Shown: positions 54,947-63,936 of the stretch, piece by piece | Position numbering within the stretch: the first letter of the stretch is position 1 | Layout of the letters: the number at the start of each line of letters is the position of its first letter | Source of the DNA: G965247475 sp965247475 | GTDB taxonomy: Bacteria > Chloroflexota > UBA11872 | Length of the DNA stretch: 64,000 nt | Reading direction: 5' to 3' | Assembly (NCBI GenBank): GCA_965247475.1 | Contig: OZ252016.1 | Coordinates: forward strand, 310,001-374,000 | Made by a program: the position numbers and the translations under genes | The notes under the pieces: model-generated | What the model was told of the DNA's origin: nothing | The model's database searches: none | Seen by the model: only the letters and a program-made list of their open reading frames with translations

Positions 54947-55034
54947 GTGAAATTCCTTGGACCAGCTCAGGACAGGCCCGTGCCGGTCCGGTGGCCGTGA
55001 GATTCCTCGGCCGCGCTTCGAATGACATGAGGGG
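54947..55034. repeat. Dispersed intergenic repeat
   Basis: Contains GGACCAGCTCAGGACAGGCC, then the core GAGATTCCTCGGCCGCGC and AATGACATGAGG. Same family as the copies at 26.6, 29.8 and 60.5 kb. It forms the left part of a mosaic scar. Confidence 0.65.
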
Positions 55035-55055
55035 TCGCGACTCCTTCGACCGGCT

Positions 55056-55163
55056 GTTGACCTTCGCCGGGAGCACCGCGCGGGTCACTACCAGGTCGCC
55101 GCTCCCCTCCGGCAGCCCGGCCAGAGTCAGGGCCAGCAGGTACGATCCGTCCCGCAGCGCGCC
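55056..55163 (-). pseudogene. Fragment of the large 60.6-63.6 kb membrane gene
   Basis: About 108 bases that match the 3' region of the gene at 60556-63564 (around 60628-60748). Translation gives ALRDGSYLLALTLAGLPEGS then GDLVVTRAVLP, against ALRDGSYLLALTLAGLPTGS then GDLVVSRAVPLL in the intact gene. No start or continuation exists. It abuts the transposase fragment, so it is a rearranged leftover. Confidence 0.7.
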
Positions 55164-55323
55164 CGAGCTGGTGGCGACCATCGAGGCGTTCGTTGACGCT
55201 TACAACGACCACCCCAAGCCCTTCGTCGGGACGGCCTCCGTCGGGACCATCCTCGCGACGGTCGACTGGTGTAGAGCCATTCTAGAGACACACCACCAGA
55301 CAAGATGGAAGGACCGGGTGTGA
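55160..55323 (+). pseudogene. IS630 family transposase C-terminal fragment
   Basis: Reads APELVATIEAFVDAYNDHPK, then PFVGTASVGTILATVDWCRAILE and a stop. The ELVAxIEAxxxAxNxxPKPFVWTAxxxxIL pattern is the C-terminus of IS630-type transposases. The catalytic DDE residues and the rest of the gene are missing. It is a degraded relic. Confidence 0.7.
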
Positions 55324-55390
55324 GCGTATTGGGTAGCCTGAACCTGGCGGCCGCCAACGCCTATCGTCCCGTTCACTGGACCGGACTCTG

Positions 55391-57883
55391 ATGCGCGAGG
55401 CCGCCGGCGCAGCGCCCCATCGCCGGGGCGTAGGCGCTATTCCGTTCTTTGCCGCACTCGTCTTGGGAACGCTGCTGCTCGCTGGCTGCCTGGACAGCCC
55501 AGCGCCCGAGTCATCCTCTGGCCAGGGAGTGGCTGTTCGCGAACCCACGCTCAGCCCCACCGAGATGCCGCCCACGCCGACGGTGACACCGGCCCCAACC
55601 CAGACCCCATCGCCCACGCCGACCGCGACACCGACACCAACGCAAGCCCCGCGCCCAACAACGGCACCGCCCGAGCCAACCCAGACCCCATCACCCACGC
55701 CAACCATGACACCGGCGCCAACCCAAACCCCATCGCCCACGCCGACCGCGACACCGACACCAACGCAAGCCCCGCGCCCAACAACGGCACCGCCCGAGCC
55801 AACCCAGACCCCATCGCCCACGCCGACCATGACACCAGCGCCAACCCAGGCCCCATCGCCCACGCCGACAGCGCCACCGGAGCCAACCCAGGAATCACCA
55901 CCCGAGACAGCGCCGACGCCGGACCCTGCCGCTTTTGTACAGGTGGCAGCTGGCGAGAACCATTGGTGCGCTCTGGAACAGGGTGGAGAGGTCTTCTGCT
56001 GGGGCGGCAACGACTACGGACAGTTGGATGTTCCGGCTGACGATAGGTTTCGTCACATCACGGCCGGGTATCGATTCACCTGCGGAATCAGGACCGACGG
56101 CACCATCACCTGTTGGGGACGGAACAGGCACCAGCAGGTCGATGCGCCTGACGGTCAGTTCTCGGCGGTGGATGCCGGCTGGGACCATGTATGCGCGCTT
56201 AGCGGTGACGGCGCGTTCTGTTGGGGCTGGGACGCCAACGGACGTGCCACGCCGCCGCGGGGGGTCTCGTTCACAACCATCGGGGCTGGCGCCGAGCATA
56301 GTTGTGGCTTGACCCTTGGCGGAGACCTGGCGTGCTGGGGGAGGAACGACGACGGGCGGGCCGATTCACACACCGGGCCGTTTCGCGTGCTGGCGGTTGG
56401 CATCGCACATACCTGCGCGTTGCGAAGCGACGGCACAGCCTTTTGCCAAGGTGAGAATGCTGCCGGCCAGTCCGACCCTCCGGAAACGGCTTTTGCGCAG
56501 ATCACCGCCGGCTCCGACCACACGTGTGGAGTTCTTCCCACTGGAGCTCTCAAGTGCTGGGGAGGCGACGTGGACGAGGCAAGCAACGCCCAACTAGCCG
56601 CACCGCACGGGAGTTTCACATCGATAAGCGCCGGATGGACGAGCACCTGCGCCCTGAACGAGGATGGCCACGCGCAGTGCTGGGAATATGTATATCGAGC
56701 TCCTCCAATCCCTCCGTATGATCGTCTGAGTTTCGTGGAGGCATTCCCGGGCGTCACCTTCGGCCAGCCCACCGAGATCTTCCCCTGGCCGCCCGGAGGC
56801 CTGGCGGTGGCAGACAAGGAAGGTTCCATCAGGGCCTACACCACCGGATCAGAGCCTCGTCCTATTCTCGACTTGATTGACAAGACCGAGTCCGAAGGGT
56901 TCGAGCACGGCATGTTGAGCGCAGCCGTTGATCCTGAGTTTAGTGAGTTTCCATTCATCTACGTGTACTACACCGTGCGGGTTGAGAGCGAGCAAGACGA
57001 ATCGTGGGCGCGGCTTTCACGCTTTCCCGTTGTCGATGGACGCGCGGTGCGTGAAGAGGAACTGACCATCCTGGACATATCGAGACCCAAGGAAGTGCTC
57101 TACCACTGGGGCGGGGCGATCCGGTTTGGACCGGACGGTATGTTGTATCTCGGAATAGGCGACTCCTTGTGCTTTCAATGCCCACAAAACCTGGAGAATC
57201 TACACGGAAAGATCATCCGTATTGATGTCCGCGGCGCATTGGCTGAACAGCCATACCGCGTGCCGGATGACAATCCGCTGCTCGAAATAGCGGACGCACG
57301 ACCGGAAATCTGGGCCTACGATTTGCGGAATCCGTGGCGGATGGCGTTCGACCCACACGATGGCAGCCTCTGGGTTGGAGACGTCGGAGAGAGGGGAGAG
57401 GAAGAAGTGACGATCGGCGCCGCGGGCGCAAACCTGGGGTGGCCGATATTCGAAGGCTTTGGCTGCCTCGCCATTGACGACGTCATGTCCCCGTATCGGC
57501 TCGTCACCGAGTATCGGTGCGGCGAGCTCGAGGATGCGACGACGCCGCTCATCAGCTATGGACGCGAGGAAGGCTGCGCCATCGTCGGCGGCGTCGTGTA
57601 CCGGGGCGCCCGAATTCCATTCCTGGACGGCCTCTACCTCTTCGGCGACTTCTGCAGCGGGCGTGTATGGGCGCTCGACAACGATGCCGACGCGGGTTGG
57701 CGGATGATCGAGATCGTGGATCTGATCTGGCCCATGAGTTCCTTTGGAATTGACGCGGCCGGCGAGGTGCATGTGCTGACGTTCCGCGGCCCCATTCTGC
57801 GCCTGGTCGAGGCTGAGTCGGGATACGTGCCGTCGAAGACGATCACGCCGGCCTCCGCCGCTCGCACGCGAGCCGAGACCTGA
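55391..57883 (+). CDS. Lipoprotein with RCC1-type propeller fused to a PQQ-dependent sugar-dehydrogenase-like domain
   Basis: 830 residues. A signal with LLLAGC gives lipidation at about Cys33. A Thr/Pro linker (about 50-180) contains a 41-residue repeat. Residues about 180-440 carry roughly seven RCC1-like repeats (AGxxHxCALxxDGxxxCWGxNxxGQ, e.g. AAGENHWCALEQGGEVFCWG). Residues about 445-820 form a second propeller of the GSDH type: HWGGAIRFGPDGMLYLGIGD holds the catalytic-type His, and YDLRNPWRMAFDPHDGSLWV follows. The GSDH half would oxidise sugars with PQQ on the outer face; the RCC1 half may bind surfaces or partners. Confidence 0.8.
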   Translation: MREAAGAAPHRRGVGAIPFFAALVLGTLLLAGCLDSPAPESSSGQGVAVREPTLSPTEMPPTPTVTPAPTQTPSPTPTATPTPTQAPRPTTAPPEPTQTPSPTPTMTPAPTQTPSPTPTATPTPTQAPRPTTAPPEPTQTPSPTPTMTPAPTQAPSPTPTAPPEPTQESPPETAPTPDPAAFVQVAAGENHWCALEQGGEVFCWGGNDYGQLDVPADDRFRHITAGYRFTCGIRTDGTITCWGRNRHQQVDAPDGQFSAVDAGWDHVCALSGDGAFCWGWDANGRATPPRGVSFTTIGAGAEHSCGLTLGGDLACWGRNDDGRADSHTGPFRVLAVGIAHTCALRSDGTAFCQGENAAGQSDPPETAFAQITAGSDHTCGVLPTGALKCWGGDVDEASNAQLAAPHGSFTSISAGWTSTCALNEDGHAQCWEYVYRAPPIPPYDRLSFVEAFPGVTFGQPTEIFPWPPGGLAVADKEGSIRAYTTGSEPRPILDLIDKTESEGFEHGMLSAAVDPEFSEFPFIYVYYTVRVESEQDESWARLSRFPVVDGRAVREEELTILDISRPKEVLYHWGGAIRFGPDGMLYLGIGDSLCFQCPQNLENLHGKIIRIDVRGALAEQPYRVPDDNPLLEIADARPEIWAYDLRNPWRMAFDPHDGSLWVGDVGERGEEEVTIGAAGANLGWPIFEGFGCLAIDDVMSPYRLVTEYRCGELEDATTPLISYGREEGCAIVGGVVYRGARIPFLDGLYLFGDFCSGRVWALDNDADAGWRMIEIVDLIWPMSSFGIDAAGEVHVLTFRGPILRLVEAESGYVPSKTITPASAARTRAET
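55586..55890 (+). repeat. 123-bp coding tandem repeat (about 2.5 units)
   Basis: Units start near 55586, 55709 and 55832 and are nearly identical in the first two. Each encodes TPAPTQTPSPTPTATPTP-like residues. Pure coding repeat in the linker of the lipoprotein. Confidence 0.85.
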
Positions 57884-57927
57884 CGCCGCGCCCTCTCCAC
57901 GTCACCGGCGCCGGCATCGCCGCTGCT

Positions 57928-60438
57928 ATGTCGCGCGGCCTTGCGTCGCCGGTGCTCGTGGCGCTCGCCGGGATCGCGCTTCTCGCCGCGGCCGCCGCGG
58001 TGTTCCTGACGACGCGCTGGGATGGGCCGGTGTCCGAGCGCGAGCCCGAGGCCATCTTCGCGGCGGGACCCTACGCGCCAGGCGATTCGTTCGAGCAACG
58101 CTTCTCGACCGACGTCAATTTGCTCTCGAACCTGCGCGTGGCCCTGCGCACGGAACCCGCGGATGCGCCAACCGCCGCGTTCGATTTGCTGTTCCGCCTC
58201 TTCGACGGCAATCGCATCGTGCGCGAGGGAATTGTGGAGGTTCCGGGTCTAGGCCGCGGCATCACACCGGTCCGCTGGGACTTCGCGCCGCTGGAGAACT
58301 CCGCCGGTCGTGAGTTGCGAGTGCAGGCGGTCGTGGGCGCGAACGCCCGCCAGCTGGTATTCGCGGTGACCTCGCTCACCGACTATCTGCCCGGATCACT
58401 GATCTCCAACGGCACGCCGACCGGCCCGCACATCGATCTGAGCCTCGTCCTTGGCCGACGCCTTTATCCGACCCAAATCCTCGCGGTCGTGGGCGATCGA
58501 TATCCGCTCGGAGCGGCCGGCCTGGCCGCCAGCGCGCTCGCGCTCGGCGTGGTGTCCGGGCTAGGACTGATCGCCCTGCGCGGACCCCGCGGCCGGCGTC
58601 CCGCGGAGCGCCTCGCGTGGTTGAGTCTCGGGGTCGCCCTGACCGCCGTCACGGTTGCGCTTGTAATCCGGAGCGTCGGGAGCGACCCGGTGCCGGAATC
58701 TGGTACGGACTTCTGGGCGAGGCTCGCGGTGCTCGTCGTTGCCGTGGCGGTCGTGCCCTGGTGGCCCGCTGCTTCGAGGGTCTTCCGTGCCCTTGAACAG
58801 CATGTGCTCGACGGCCTCCCGGTAATGCCCAGATCGCTCACTGCCTGGAGGGTTTGGGTCCTTTCGCTCGCTGTGCTCTACCTGGCCAGCCTTGGCCTCC
58901 GAGCAGCCATCCGGAACCTTGGCCTTCAAGCTCCCTGGACGAGTCCCGCGAGCGACGCGGGCGTGTATCTGCATCAAGCGCACAACGTTGCCTCACAAGG
59001 AGTCATCACCTCCACGGCACTCGGTGATGGAGTGCTGGCCGTCCTTCTCAGTCCGTTCATCCTGGTATGGGGATTCCTTCCGGGTCTGGTCGTCTTTGCC
59101 TGGCTCCTCGCCGCGGTTACATCCTTGGCACCAGTGCTGCTTGCTCTCCTGGCTGAACAATGCAAAGTAAGCCGGCCGTTGGCCCTGGCCGCGGGAACTG
59201 CCTTGGGAATCTCGACGCTGCATGCCGATTGGTCGCTGCGCGCTTTTCCGGACGCGCTGGGTTTGGTATTGGTGCTCGGGGCGCTCCTGCTCTGGCAACG
59301 CGACTCTCGCCGCTGGATCCATGGTGCTTGTCTGGGTCTATTGTTGGGCCTAGCGATCGCAAACAAGCCAACGCTCATGTGGCTTGCACTCTGGTTGCCT
59401 CTCATCGGATTTGTCACCAGCAGACGCCTGTTTGGGGCGTCGACGGTCGCTGCGCTGGCGATCATGGCCATCGTCTTCGAGATCTTGGGACAGCGCGCCG
59501 GCACATCCTATTGGGCGCCTCGCTTTATCGGCCCGAACTCGGCGGTCCCGATCGGCGAGCGTTTGTCTGATGCTCCCGGCGGATTCGTGGGTATATCGTC
59601 CCAGCTAGCGTCGCTTCGCCATGTTGGCCCATGGTCTTCGGAGCAGCGCTGGAGTGACTGGATGCCGGAGTGGCTAAGCGCGGACTTCCTTGTTCCCCTA
59701 GTGCCTCCGAGTGTCTGGTTCTGGGTCGACGGGGCGGGGATCACTGCTGGACTCCTGCTGATCATACTTATCGCCTATGTTAGTTGGAAGTCAAAGGAGC
59801 TCCGGACACTCTGGCTTGCGATCGTGCCGCTGTGGATTCTCTTGGCGATGGTGTTTCGGACTGATGCACAACCGCGGCATCTGTTGCTGCTGATTGCAGT
59901 GGTATTCGTCAGCCTCGCGCTGGTTGCGGAGAGAGTGACATGGCGCTGGCGCCCGGGGCGATACGCGGTCGCCGTTTCCGTTCTAGTTCCGACGGTTATT
60001 CTGGTGAGCTCGCAATTGGCATCCTCGTTCGAGCATCGATCCGAAGAGGCGGCGTATCTGTCTGGGCTGGCTCGCCACGGAGAGAGCGGAGCCATTGTGC
60101 TGGCCACCGGTCGAGCTGATCCCTGGCTCACGCATGCCATTACTGGATTGCCCGTGGCTTACGATGCCTCGGAGGGCGGAGCCTTCACAGTCAGCGGCGA
60201 GGGGAGCGCGTTCAAGCGGTATCCGCAGCTGCCCGTGGTGGACGGGGATACCGCACTCGTTTGGTACGACCCAGAACTTCGGTCCACCGTGCAGCTCGAC
60301 GTCTACGTACGGTCGAGGCTAGTCGCCGGCAGCTCAGCGATGAAGCAGCGGGGCTGGACGGTTGCGCCGATGGGATCTTCCCGTGTAGGAGCGCGTCCGG
60401 TGTTTGTGGTCGTGCCCGATGTCAGCTCGTCCGACTGA
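57928..60438 (+). CDS. Large membrane protein of glycosyltransferase-C type
   Basis: 836 residues. One N-terminal helix (residue 9-28), an extracytoplasmic beta domain (about 35-160, SLISNGTPTGPHIDLSLVLG), then about a dozen helices. After the fourth, SDAGVYLHQAHNVASQGV puts an acidic pair in a loop position typical of the catalytic site of PMT/ArnT-like GT-C enzymes. It then has ANKPTLMWLALWLPLIGF and a C-terminal extracytoplasmic part. The donor would be a polyprenyl-linked sugar. No acceptor is known. The gene follows the RCC1-dehydrogenase lipoprotein by 44 bases on the same strand. Confidence 0.65.
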   Translation: MSRGLASPVLVALAGIALLAAAAAVFLTTRWDGPVSEREPEAIFAAGPYAPGDSFEQRFSTDVNLLSNLRVALRTEPADAPTAAFDLLFRLFDGNRIVREGIVEVPGLGRGITPVRWDFAPLENSAGRELRVQAVVGANARQLVFAVTSLTDYLPGSLISNGTPTGPHIDLSLVLGRRLYPTQILAVVGDRYPLGAAGLAASALALGVVSGLGLIALRGPRGRRPAERLAWLSLGVALTAVTVALVIRSVGSDPVPESGTDFWARLAVLVVAVAVVPWWPAASRVFRALEQHVLDGLPVMPRSLTAWRVWVLSLAVLYLASLGLRAAIRNLGLQAPWTSPASDAGVYLHQAHNVASQGVITSTALGDGVLAVLLSPFILVWGFLPGLVVFAWLLAAVTSLAPVLLALLAEQCKVSRPLALAAGTALGISTLHADWSLRAFPDALGLVLVLGALLLWQRDSRRWIHGACLGLLLGLAIANKPTLMWLALWLPLIGFVTSRRLFGASTVAALAIMAIVFEILGQRAGTSYWAPRFIGPNSAVPIGERLSDAPGGFVGISSQLASLRHVGPWSSEQRWSDWMPEWLSADFLVPLVPPSVWFWVDGAGITAGLLLIILIAYVSWKSKELRTLWLAIVPLWILLAMVFRTDAQPRHLLLLIAVVFVSLALVAERVTWRWRPGRYAVAVSVLVPTVILVSSQLASSFEHRSEEAAYLSGLARHGESGAIVLATGRADPWLTHAITGLPVAYDASEGGAFTVSGEGSAFKRYPQLPVVDGDTALVWYDPELRSTVQLDVYVRSRLVAGSSAMKQRGWTVAPMGSSRVGARPVFVVVPDVSSSD

Positions 60439-60471
60439 ATCCCTACCCCCGGCTCTCACCGGCATAACGGA

Positions 60472-60534
60472 ACGAGGCCTGCGTGCGGACGCGCCATGAG
60501 ATTCCTCGGCTGGGCCTCGCAATGACATCAGGGC
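60472..60534. repeat. Dispersed intergenic repeat
   Basis: Core ATGAGATTCCTCGGCTGGGC then TCGCAATGACATCAGGG. Same family as the copies at 26.6, 29.8 and 55.0 kb. Confidence 0.6.
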
Positions 60535-60555
60535 GGCGCCGAGTGACGTCCGTGC

Positions 60556-63500
60556 CTATGCGGGTCCGACCGACGGCGCGTCTAGCGCGAGGATGCCGGC
60601 GAGCACCTCCACTGTGTAGTCGCCAGCCTGCACGTTGAGCTTCAACAGGGGCACCGCGCGACTCACTACCAGGTCGCCGCTTCCCGTCGGTAGCCCGGCC
60701 AGGGTCAGGGCCAGCAGGTACGATCCGTCTCTCAGCGCACCGTCCACGCCGGTCCCGGCGTCGCCGTTGATCGTCAGCGCTCTCGGATCGAACTCCAGGC
60801 GGGCGAGCTGCAAATCGGCCGACAGCACCAGCGGGCCTTGCCACCATGCGGCCGATTCCCGCGGGTCCACATCCCGCGGCGCCATTCCAGAGGCGTCCGC
60901 CGGGTACAGCCGCAGCTCCGTCCCGAGGGCAGACACCCGCTGCGCCGCATTGCGATACCACAGGTTCACCACCGCCTGTCCGTCCACCACCCCACCGTCG
61001 AACGCGAGGCTGGGCCGTTCGTCCGCCGGAGGCTCCTGTACCGCAGACGCGGAAGCGCGCACCTGCACGAACGGCGGCACCTGGCCGGGACCGGTCCACG
61101 CAATGGGCGTGTCGCACGTGAGCCCTGCAACCCTGACCACCGCCGGCGACCCGGTCAGCGGCGCGACAGCCTCGCCCACGTGCAGCGCCTCACCCGGTTC
61201 GCCGGTCACGCGCAGCTCGAGCGGCTCTGACGTTTCCGCGGCGCACGCGACGATCTCGCCCAGCGACGCCGGCTCACGACCGGGACGCGCCGTGGCCGAC
61301 CACGCCTCGAGGCTGGCATACGCCGCCAACCCGTAGCCGCGCCACGCCGCGTCGTCGCTCGTCAGGCCCAGGGGTGTGGGCTCGGCCCACGCGGGCAGCA
61401 CGGCCAGCACGTCTCGAGTGCTCGGGCCGAGCGGCGCGTACGCGGGGTGCGCGGATGCACGTGTCAGGTGTGTGACCGGACCCGTCACGCGCGGCGCGTC
61501 GTGGAACGCCAGCAGCACCAGCCTGCGCTGTTCCAGCGTGCTGGCGGGCGACATGCGCACCTCTCCAGCCGCCGCGCCGCGCGCGGCCAGCGCGCCCAAG
61601 CTGGACGGGTGGCGCGCCGGCGCGCCGGCGCCCCTCGCGACCCGGAACACGCGGTGCTCCGTTCCGTCCGCGGCCCTGAAGCTCGCCAGTGGCTCGAACA
61701 TGTCCGCATCCGCCAGCCGCGCGCGCGCCTCCGGCGACATCGCCGCTTCCGTAGCGTCCGTTGTGTGCATGTGTGTGATCCCGAGCGTGGCCAGATCCGC
61801 GCGCGCCAGGAAGCGCAGCGCGTCCTCGTAGATCGGCGTTGCCAGTACATCGAAGGCCGCCAGCGGCGCCGCGGATGTTGGCGCGGCACGCCGCGTGGCC
61901 GCGGCTACCAGCGGCGCCTCCGGCGTGAGCACGCGCGAGTTGCTGGGCAGAGCCGTCCTCATCCACTCGTAGACGGGCCAGGCGTTGCGCAGCTCGTCCG
62001 CGAAGAGCGTTGGGTTCTCGAACCGATCCACCCGGTCATGCACGGACGGATAGCCCAGATCGACGCCGGCCGACGCCACCGCCGTACCGGAGATCGCGCG
62101 GGGCAGCGCTGTGGGCGCCACCACCGCCAGCGTGACCAGGGCGGCACCCCACCAACGTGCCCCCGCGGGCCAGGTGCGAATCCAGCGCGCAGCCGCCGCG
62201 AAGGCGGCTACTACGGCCACCAGCCCGCTCTGGCCCAACAGCCGGTCCGTGTTGACCGGCACGCTGGCCTCGATCAGCTGCGCGGCCGCCAGCCCCGCCA
62301 CCGCCATCAGCGCCAGCCCGGCCAGCGCCGCGTCTCGGAACCGCGCGGCGGCCGCCAGGGCAACGGCCGCCAGCGTGACGGTGCCCACGCCGACGGCCCA
62401 GGCCGCCACGGACGTGAAGGGGTCCAACAGCCCGAGCCGGAGCGTGGGACGCAGCTGCGTCAAGCCCACGGCCCCGCCGCGCCCAAACAGGGCGTCCGTG
62501 ACCGCTCCGCCGGACAACGCCGCCAGCACCACCGCTACGGCTACCGCCAGCGCCAGGTAGGCGCGCTCCTCACCGCGCGACCGCCACAGCCGCCAGGCCA
62601 CGAAGGGCGCCAGGCCTGCCCACGCAATCAACGCCAGCGACGAGTCGGCCAACGGCAGCAGCCCCGCGGCCACCGCCGCAAGCGCCGCCCGTGCCTTCGT
62701 GAGCGGCCCTCGCAGGCTTGCGGCCACCAGCAGTATCAGCGCCAACCCGAGCGCGAACTGCGGCCAGTTGAGAAGCCACGAGCCCAGCTGCCGCGACGGA
62801 TGCGCGGTTGACGCGATTCCGAGCGCTCGGAGGAGTTCCGCTACAGATGTTGGGGCGTCCGCGCCGTGAACCTCGGGCAGCCCTGCGATCACGCGCCCGT
62901 TGAGCAGCACGACCGCGACCGCCGCTCCCGCCGCAAGCACGCGGGAGCCGCCGCAGACGTGCACGAACCCTGCCACCGCGAGGGCGAGTCCGGTCACCAG
63001 CGCGCTAGTCAGCAGGTAGAAAGCCGTCCAGGCCGCGGCGCCGCCCGCGTTCATCAGTGAGGCGCCGAGCAGATCCGCGCCGTAGTGGTAGCCGGGACCC
63101 ACGTCCGGGGCGTAGGGAGACACGGGCGGGAAATGGCCGTCGGCCAGCAGCGCCGCCAGCGGCAGGTGCCAACCCTCGTCGGTATAGAGAATCTGGGTGC
63201 GGTTCGCGAGCAGGAATACGAAGAGCAGCGCCGACCCTACGCACGTCAGCGCCAGGCCGGACACGGGTACATCCCGCAGCGACCGCACCACGCCGGTGCG
63301 ATACCCGATCGCCGCCGCGGCGAGCGTGGCCAGCGTCAGCCCCAACCAGGCGCCCGCCCCGCCAGGCGCTGCCCACGACGCCAGGTTGGTCGCCACGAGT
63401 ACCGCCGCCGTGCCGGTGGCGGGCGCAAACAGCAGCCAGGCATGCTTGCCGCGCTCACCCAGCGCCGCCCACGCCAGCGGTATGCCAACCGCGGCCACCC

Positions 63501-63564
63501 ACGCCAGCACCGCCAGAGTCTTGACCACAGCCGGCCACTGGGCCGCCGCGGGATCGAGAGACAT
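60556..63564 (-). CDS. Very large membrane protein, glycosyltransferase-C-like with extracytoplasmic tail
   Basis: 1002 residues. About a dozen N-terminal helices (residues about 12-480); a loop with ILYTDEGWHLPLAALLADGH puts acidic residues at the GT-C active-site position. Residues about 490-1000 are outside the membrane, with a helical part (SVHDRVDRFENPTLFADELR) and a beta-type end (LEFDPRALTINGDAGTGVDG). A fragment of the C-terminal end is found at 55056-55163. A glycosyl or polymer-transfer role is likely; the exact reaction is unknown. It is convergent with the gene at 57928. Confidence 0.65.
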   Translation of the reverse strand: MSLDPAAAQWPAVVKTLAVLAWVAAVGIPLAWAALGERGKHAWLLFAPATGTAAVLVATNLASWAAPGGAGAWLGLTLATLAAAAIGYRTGVVRSLRDVPVSGLALTCVGSALLFVFLLANRTQILYTDEGWHLPLAALLADGHFPPVSPYAPDVGPGYHYGADLLGASLMNAGGAAAWTAFYLLTSALVTGLALAVAGFVHVCGGSRVLAAGAAVAVVLLNGRVIAGLPEVHGADAPTSVAELLRALGIASTAHPSRQLGSWLLNWPQFALGLALILLVAASLRGPLTKARAALAAVAAGLLPLADSSLALIAWAGLAPFVAWRLWRSRGEERAYLALAVAVAVVLAALSGGAVTDALFGRGGAVGLTQLRPTLRLGLLDPFTSVAAWAVGVGTVTLAAVALAAAARFRDAALAGLALMAVAGLAAAQLIEASVPVNTDRLLGQSGLVAVVAAFAAAARWIRTWPAGARWWGAALVTLAVVAPTALPRAISGTAVASAGVDLGYPSVHDRVDRFENPTLFADELRNAWPVYEWMRTALPSNSRVLTPEAPLVAAATRRAAPTSAAPLAAFDVLATPIYEDALRFLARADLATLGITHMHTTDATEAAMSPEARARLADADMFEPLASFRAADGTEHRVFRVARGAGAPARHPSSLGALAARGAAAGEVRMSPASTLEQRRLVLLAFHDAPRVTGPVTHLTRASAHPAYAPLGPSTRDVLAVLPAWAEPTPLGLTSDDAAWRGYGLAAYASLEAWSATARPGREPASLGEIVACAAETSEPLELRVTGEPGEALHVGEAVAPLTGSPAVVRVAGLTCDTPIAWTGPGQVPPFVQVRASASAVQEPPADERPSLAFDGGVVDGQAVVNLWYRNAAQRVSALGTELRLYPADASGMAPRDVDPRESAAWWQGPLVLSADLQLARLEFDPRALTINGDAGTGVDGALRDGSYLLALTLAGLPTGSGDLVVSRAVPLLKLNVQAGDYTVEVLAGILALDAPSVGPA

Positions 63565-63862
63565 AACCCGTCTCGGGGCCGAAACAGAAGGCCGCCGAGT
63601 GTATCGACGGCGCCCGTCAGCGGCCCACGCCGCCCAGACCTCCCAACGCGGCCTGAGTCAGTTCACCGGAATCGAAGAGCCGGGAAGCACCGATACGACG
63701 GCGGGATTCCAGCAGAGCGGGTCGCATGAACGCTAAGCGGCCGCGTCCATCCGGCGTCGGCTGACGCTGGCTCTGCGCGCGCACACATTGCCGCCACGCG
63801 CGGAACGCGGGTTCGGGCGATGCCCGCCGGCGAGCTCCGAGAGAACGCAACGAGTTCGAGGG
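63565..63862. other. Intergenic region before tRNA-Asp
   Basis: About 300 bases with no supported gene, promoter or hairpin that I can defend. Open frames here are short, Arg-rich and look like high-GC chance frames. Confidence 0.4.
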
Positions 63863-63936
63863 CGGTCCCGACCGGATTCGAACCGGCGATCTCCTCCTTG
63901 ACAGGGAGGTATGCTAGGCCGCTGCACTACGGGACC
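63863..63936 (-). tRNA. tRNA-Asp (anticodon GTC)
   Basis: 74 bases. The acceptor GGTCCCG pairs with CGGGACC, discriminator G. The anticodon stem CCTCC/GGAGG with loop CTGTCAA gives GTC. TTCGAAT T-loop. No CCA encoded. Confidence 0.94.

Noticed and set aside
55586..55890. Possible CRISPR-like array
   Set aside because: Units are 123 bases with no unique spacers, and they encode a Thr/Pro linker in frame.
63733..63927. 64-codon frame overlapping tRNA-Asp
   Set aside because: Overlaps a clear tRNA and has chance Arg-rich composition.
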